NCBI GenBank assembly: GCA_012270635.1
Contig: JAAXHX010000352.1
Location: 1-7,221, forward strand
Source: Dehalococcoidia bacterium
GTDB lineage: Bacteria > Chloroflexota > Dehalococcoidia > Plut-88900
DNA length: 7,221 bases
Direction of reading: 5' to 3'
The notes beneath the pieces were generated by a model that searched no databases, was not told the DNA's origin, and worked only from the letters and a program-made list of their open reading frames with translations. The position numbers and the translations under genes were made by a program. Below are positions 5,193 through 7,221 of this stretch, one piece after another; the stretch's first letter is position 1, and each line of letters opens with the position of its first letter.

Positions 5193-6980
5193 CTACCCCC
5201 GTACGATGCTCAGAGGTTGATCGAACTCCGAGTTCCAGCGTTCGTGCAAGTGGGGCGCCGAGGCCCGGGCCCATGCCGGAGTGACAATGGTAATTGTCGC
5301 GTCATTGTCAGCCTGGGACCCCTTGCCTTCCTCCCGCGAGATGGTAACACATTCCGGTGGAAATTCAGGCGCCAGGCGCCGCTCTATTTCGTCGGTGGCC
5401 AGGAGGATCGCCGCCGCCCGGCCGACCAATCGCTTGTCGTTGCGGGTCAACACTTCCGAGTCCAGGAAGGGTCCAATCAACGTCTTGTCCTCGGCGGCCA
5501 GCAGTATGGCGGCTATCTGGGCGCACTCCCTGTGGGTGAACCCGGGCAGGTCGGACCTGGTGACCAGGGCGGCGGCCCTGTCGTAGCGATTGTAGAAATC
5601 GATGGAGCTGCCGATGTCCAGGAGCAGGGCGGCGCACCGGAGGGAGGAGGTCAGACGGCGGTGATGGCCCTGCCAAGCCGTCTCCGCGATTCGCCCGGCG
5701 ATGTTTGCCCTCCGGGTCCCCCGTCGCGAAAACCGGGGCGCGAATCGCTGGACGAGGTCGGACAGGCCGTCGGCCCGTACCCGTGAGCGTTTTGGCAAAG
5801 AGACCCGCCGATTCTTTCCAATGGGAGAAGGGTGACGGGCGAGCCCTTCCCGCAACCCCTGCCCCGAGACGACTATTCCCTTGGCCTTCGTGTGGGTGAG
5901 CAGGGCCTGGGCAATGACCGCTCCTCCCACTATGGAGTGGGTGCGCTGGGGGTTCATGCCAGGTATGTCGGCGCGCTGGGCGCTGGTCGCCGAAGCCAGC
6001 ATCTCCATGAGGACGCCGAGTCCGTCGGCGTCGATATAGTAGCCGTGCATCTTGGGTACGGGATGGGCGGTGCGTCGGCGGTCCAGCTTGGCCAGGAGCC
6101 GCATCGAACCCCCCGATCCGACCAGCGACCCTCTCTCGTCCAGCGACGGGATCTTGGCTTCCGAAAGCAGGTCAGCAGCGTGTTGAGAGGCGGTGGCGAG
6201 GTCTTTCGACGAAGGCTTGTCGGTGAGTCGGAACGTGTTGGAGATGCGCAGGCTTCCAAGGGACAGGGAGTCGAGGGACTTCAGGGAACGGCGGGCGAAC
6301 CGCACGATCTCGGTGCTGCCGCCCCCGAGGTCGGCTAGCAGGCCCCGGGCCACGGGCAGACCGTGAATTGCGCCGATAAAGCAGTAGGCGGCCTCCTCGT
6401 AGCCGTCGATGATCCTGAAGGTAACGCCGTGCTTTCTTCTCGCGGAATCGGTGACCAAGAAGCCGTTGAGGGACTCCCGCAGGGCCGCTGTGCCCACGGC
6501 GTTGACCTCCTTGATACCGTATCCCGAACAGACGTAGGCGAAGTCCTCAATGGCATCCAGAACACCGGCAACGCCCTCGGGGTCCAGGGCGCCGTCGGCA
6601 TCGACGTGGGACATAAGGTTCAGGTTGAGGACCTGCTGGGCTATGGGTTCGATGCCGCCGCCGGGATTCAGGCGAATGATCTCGGCCCTCGCTGAGCCGG
6701 AGCCGATGTCGATCACCGCGGTCAACGAATCGTCAGTAGAGGTAATGGAGCGCTGCCCCTCATAGCCCAAACCGTGTTGCGGCCACTTTTGGAAGGAGCG
6801 GAGTTCAGGGTTCAAAACGAGGTAGTGTTCGCAGGGGGGCGATCCCTTGTCAAGTGCGGAATGATGGGCCCGGCAGCGAGGATCGGATAAAGACCATCGA
6901 GGGTCTAGGCCGATGATAGTACAGCCTTCGAAAGCCGCGCAACGGGTTGGGGAGACTGCTGCCGAGTCGTCTCGTTCCAT
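5193..6980 (-). CDS. ppx: Ppx/GppA-type exopolyphosphatase (start uncertain)
   Basis: The frame gives 595 residues, but the conserved protein begins near residue 86. A-V-I-D-I-G-S-G-S-A-R (88-98) is the first phosphate loop (usually D-x-G-S-N-S). A-V-G-T-A-A-L-R (161-168) and I-I-D-G-Y-E-E-A (190-197) carry the catalytic Glu, aligning with Glu195. D-L-G-G-G-S-T-E-I-V (217-226) is the second loop, and V-V-S-G-Q-G-L-R-E-G-L (370-380) closes the ASKHA fold. Family members release phosphate from polyphosphate or hydrolyse pppGpp. The C-terminal HD-like domain (about 440-500) is recognisable (L-D-I-G, D-L-P-G-F) but its His ligands are gone. The first 85 codons have lower third-position GC (hand count about 60%, versus about 80% just after) and no family match, so translation may start later, for example at a TTG at 6725. 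That would give 510 residues, a usual Ppx length. Neither start has a good ribosome site. The gene is followed after 2 nt by the kinase-like gene and probably heads the operon. Confidence 0.88.
   Translation of the reverse strand: MERDDSAAVSPTRCAAFEGCTIIGLDPRWSLSDPRCRAHHSALDKGSPPCEHYLVLNPELRSFQKWPQHGLGYEGQRSITSTDDSLTAVIDIGSGSARAEIIRLNPGGGIEPIAQQVLNLNLMSHVDADGALDPEGVAGVLDAIEDFAYVCSGYGIKEVNAVGTAALRESLNGFLVTDSARRKHGVTFRIIDGYEEAAYCFIGAIHGLPVARGLLADLGGGSTEIVRFARRSLKSLDSLSLGSLRISNTFRLTDKPSSKDLATASQHAADLLSEAKIPSLDERGSLVGSGGSMRLLAKLDRRRTAHPVPKMHGYYIDADGLGVLMEMLASATSAQRADIPGMNPQRTHSIVGGAVIAQALLTHTKAKGIVVSGQGLREGLARHPSPIGKNRRVSLPKRSRVRADGLSDLVQRFAPRFSRRGTRRANIAGRIAETAWQGHHRRLTSSLRCAALLLDIGSSIDFYNRYDRAAALVTRSDLPGFTHRECAQIAAILLAAEDKTLIGPFLDSEVLTRNDKRLVGRAAAILLATDEIERRLAPEFPPECVTISREEGKGSQADNDATITIVTPAWARASAPHLHERWNSEFDQPLSIVRG
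6824..6853 (-). promoter_or_regulatory. Candidate promoter inside the uncertain 5' part of ppx
   Basis: A perfect TTGACA (6853-6848, minus strand) is followed after 18 bp by AACACT (6829-6824), a poor -10 match (3 of 6). If it is real, the transcript would begin near 6817, and the ppx start would have to lie downstream, in line with the TTG at 6725. Weak evidence. Confidence 0.2.
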
Positions 6981-7015
6981 TTATTTGCACCGCGTCCAAC
7001 CGACACGTAACTCAA

Positions 7016-7045
7016 TTCACGGGCACGCCTCAAAACTGGTATAAA
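7016..7045 (+). promoter_or_regulatory. Candidate promoter for the secreted-protein gene at the right edge
   Basis: TTCACG (7016-7021, 4 of 6 to the -35 consensus) and TATAAA (7040-7045, 5 of 6 to the -10 consensus) are 18 bp apart. Transcription would begin near 7052, about 29 nt before the TTG start at 7081. This AT-richer stretch lies in the divergent region between ppx and the right-hand gene (6981-7080). Confidence 0.4.
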
Positions 7046-7080
7046 TGCACAATTCATGTTTGCCGTAGACACAAGACGGT

Positions 7081-7221
7081 TTGACCAGCTCGCCTAAGCA
7101 CCGGATTGGAGCGGCCCTGGCAGCCTTCGCCGTTGCCTGCGCCGCTCTTGTCGGCTGGATGGCCCTGCTTACTCCTACTCCTGTAGACGCGAACGCCGTG
7201 GACATGATCGAGGTGACGGAG
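7081..7221 (+). CDS. Secreted or membrane-anchored protein, N-terminal fragment (TTG start)
   Basis: From a TTG at 7081 an open frame of 47 codons runs to the window edge. An in-frame TAG at 7066-7068 bounds it upstream, leaving TTG as the best start; the next ATG is codon 27. The translation has the three parts of a Sec signal peptide: a charged beginning (T-S-S-P-K-H-R), a hydrophobic core of about 20 residues (I-G-A-A-L-A-A-F-A-V, to L-L at 30) and a small-residue end (T-P-T-P-V-D-A-N-A). Cleavage is predicted after Ala39 (A-N-A | V-D). There is no lipobox, so it is not a lipoprotein. An uncleaved anchor is also possible. The AAGACGGT before the start is only a weak ribosome site. A candidate promoter lies at 7016-7045. 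Mature sequence begins V-D-M-I-E-V-T-E; too little remains to name a family. It is divergent from ppx. Confidence 0.6.
   Translation, partial: MTSSPKHRIGAALAAFAVACAALVGWMALLTPTPVDANAVDMIEVTE

Noticed and set aside
5191..5274. Longer start (5274) for kinase-like protein 1
   Set aside because: It would overlap the end of ppx by 82 bp in another frame; the ATG at 5190 sits 2 nt after the ppx stop with a G-rich ribosome site.
7017..7205. 62-codon minus-strand frame at the right edge
   Set aside because: Lies antisense to the signal-peptide gene and promoter candidate, with Ala-rich low-information sequence and no family pattern.
1..7221. CRISPR arrays, insertion sequences, tRNA or rRNA genes, attachment sites
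   Set aside because: No spaced direct repeats, terminal inverted repeats with transposase, cloverleaf or rRNA-like tracts were seen on either strand.

Overview
The window is GC-rich bacterial DNA (by eye about 60-65% G+C). It is almost entirely coding, with strong third-position GC bias, TTG/ATG starts and tightly packed genes. The gene set suggests a free-living, non-model bacterium. It comprises an MFS carrier, an isochorismatase-fold protein, an exopolyphosphatase, two divergent thymidylate-kinase-like proteins, a homocysteine S-methyltransferase and a CBS-tailed cation/proton antiporter. My best guess is Chloroflexota (Dehalococcoidia/SAR202-like), from gene style and recollection of similar proteins only; no marker gene is present to prove it.

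Layout. At the left edge a minus-strand MFS transporter (N-terminal 90 residues only) diverges from a plus-strand isochorismatase-like gene (427-1098) across a 154-bp promoter region. The isochorismatase-like gene then converges, with 5 bp between stop codons, on the end of a long minus-strand gene series. Read in transcription order from the right, that series is: Ppx/GppA-type exopolyphosphatase (ends 5193), 2-nt gap, thymidylate-kinase-like protein 1 (5190-4366), 49-nt gap, thymidylate-kinase-like protein 2 (4316-3621), 13-nt gap, homocysteine S-methyltransferase (3607-2693), 19-nt overlap, CPA2 antiporter with a CBS pair (2711-1104). The spacing suggests one operon. Upstream of ppx, a divergent plus-strand gene with a TTG start and a signal peptide begins at 7081 and leaves the window.

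Functional reading. The core of interest is the Ppx plus two paralogous P-loop kinases. The first kinase keeps the canonical P-loop lysine. The second has arginine there (G-x-D-G-x-G-R-S-T). Both lack the usual dTMP-site landmarks of Tmk but share their own motifs with each other. This looks like a duplicated, specialised kinase pair, possibly a heterodimer, tied to polyphosphate or nucleotide metabolism rather than housekeeping dTMP kinase. Other proteins also deviate at key sites. The isochorismatase-fold protein lacks the nucleophilic Cys and has Glu for the catalytic Asp. The antiporter has Glu in place of the ion-binding Asp. The Ppx C-terminal HD-like domain has lost its metal-binding histidines. 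Several proteins in this window are therefore family members with altered active sites, and their functions should not be transferred by name alone.
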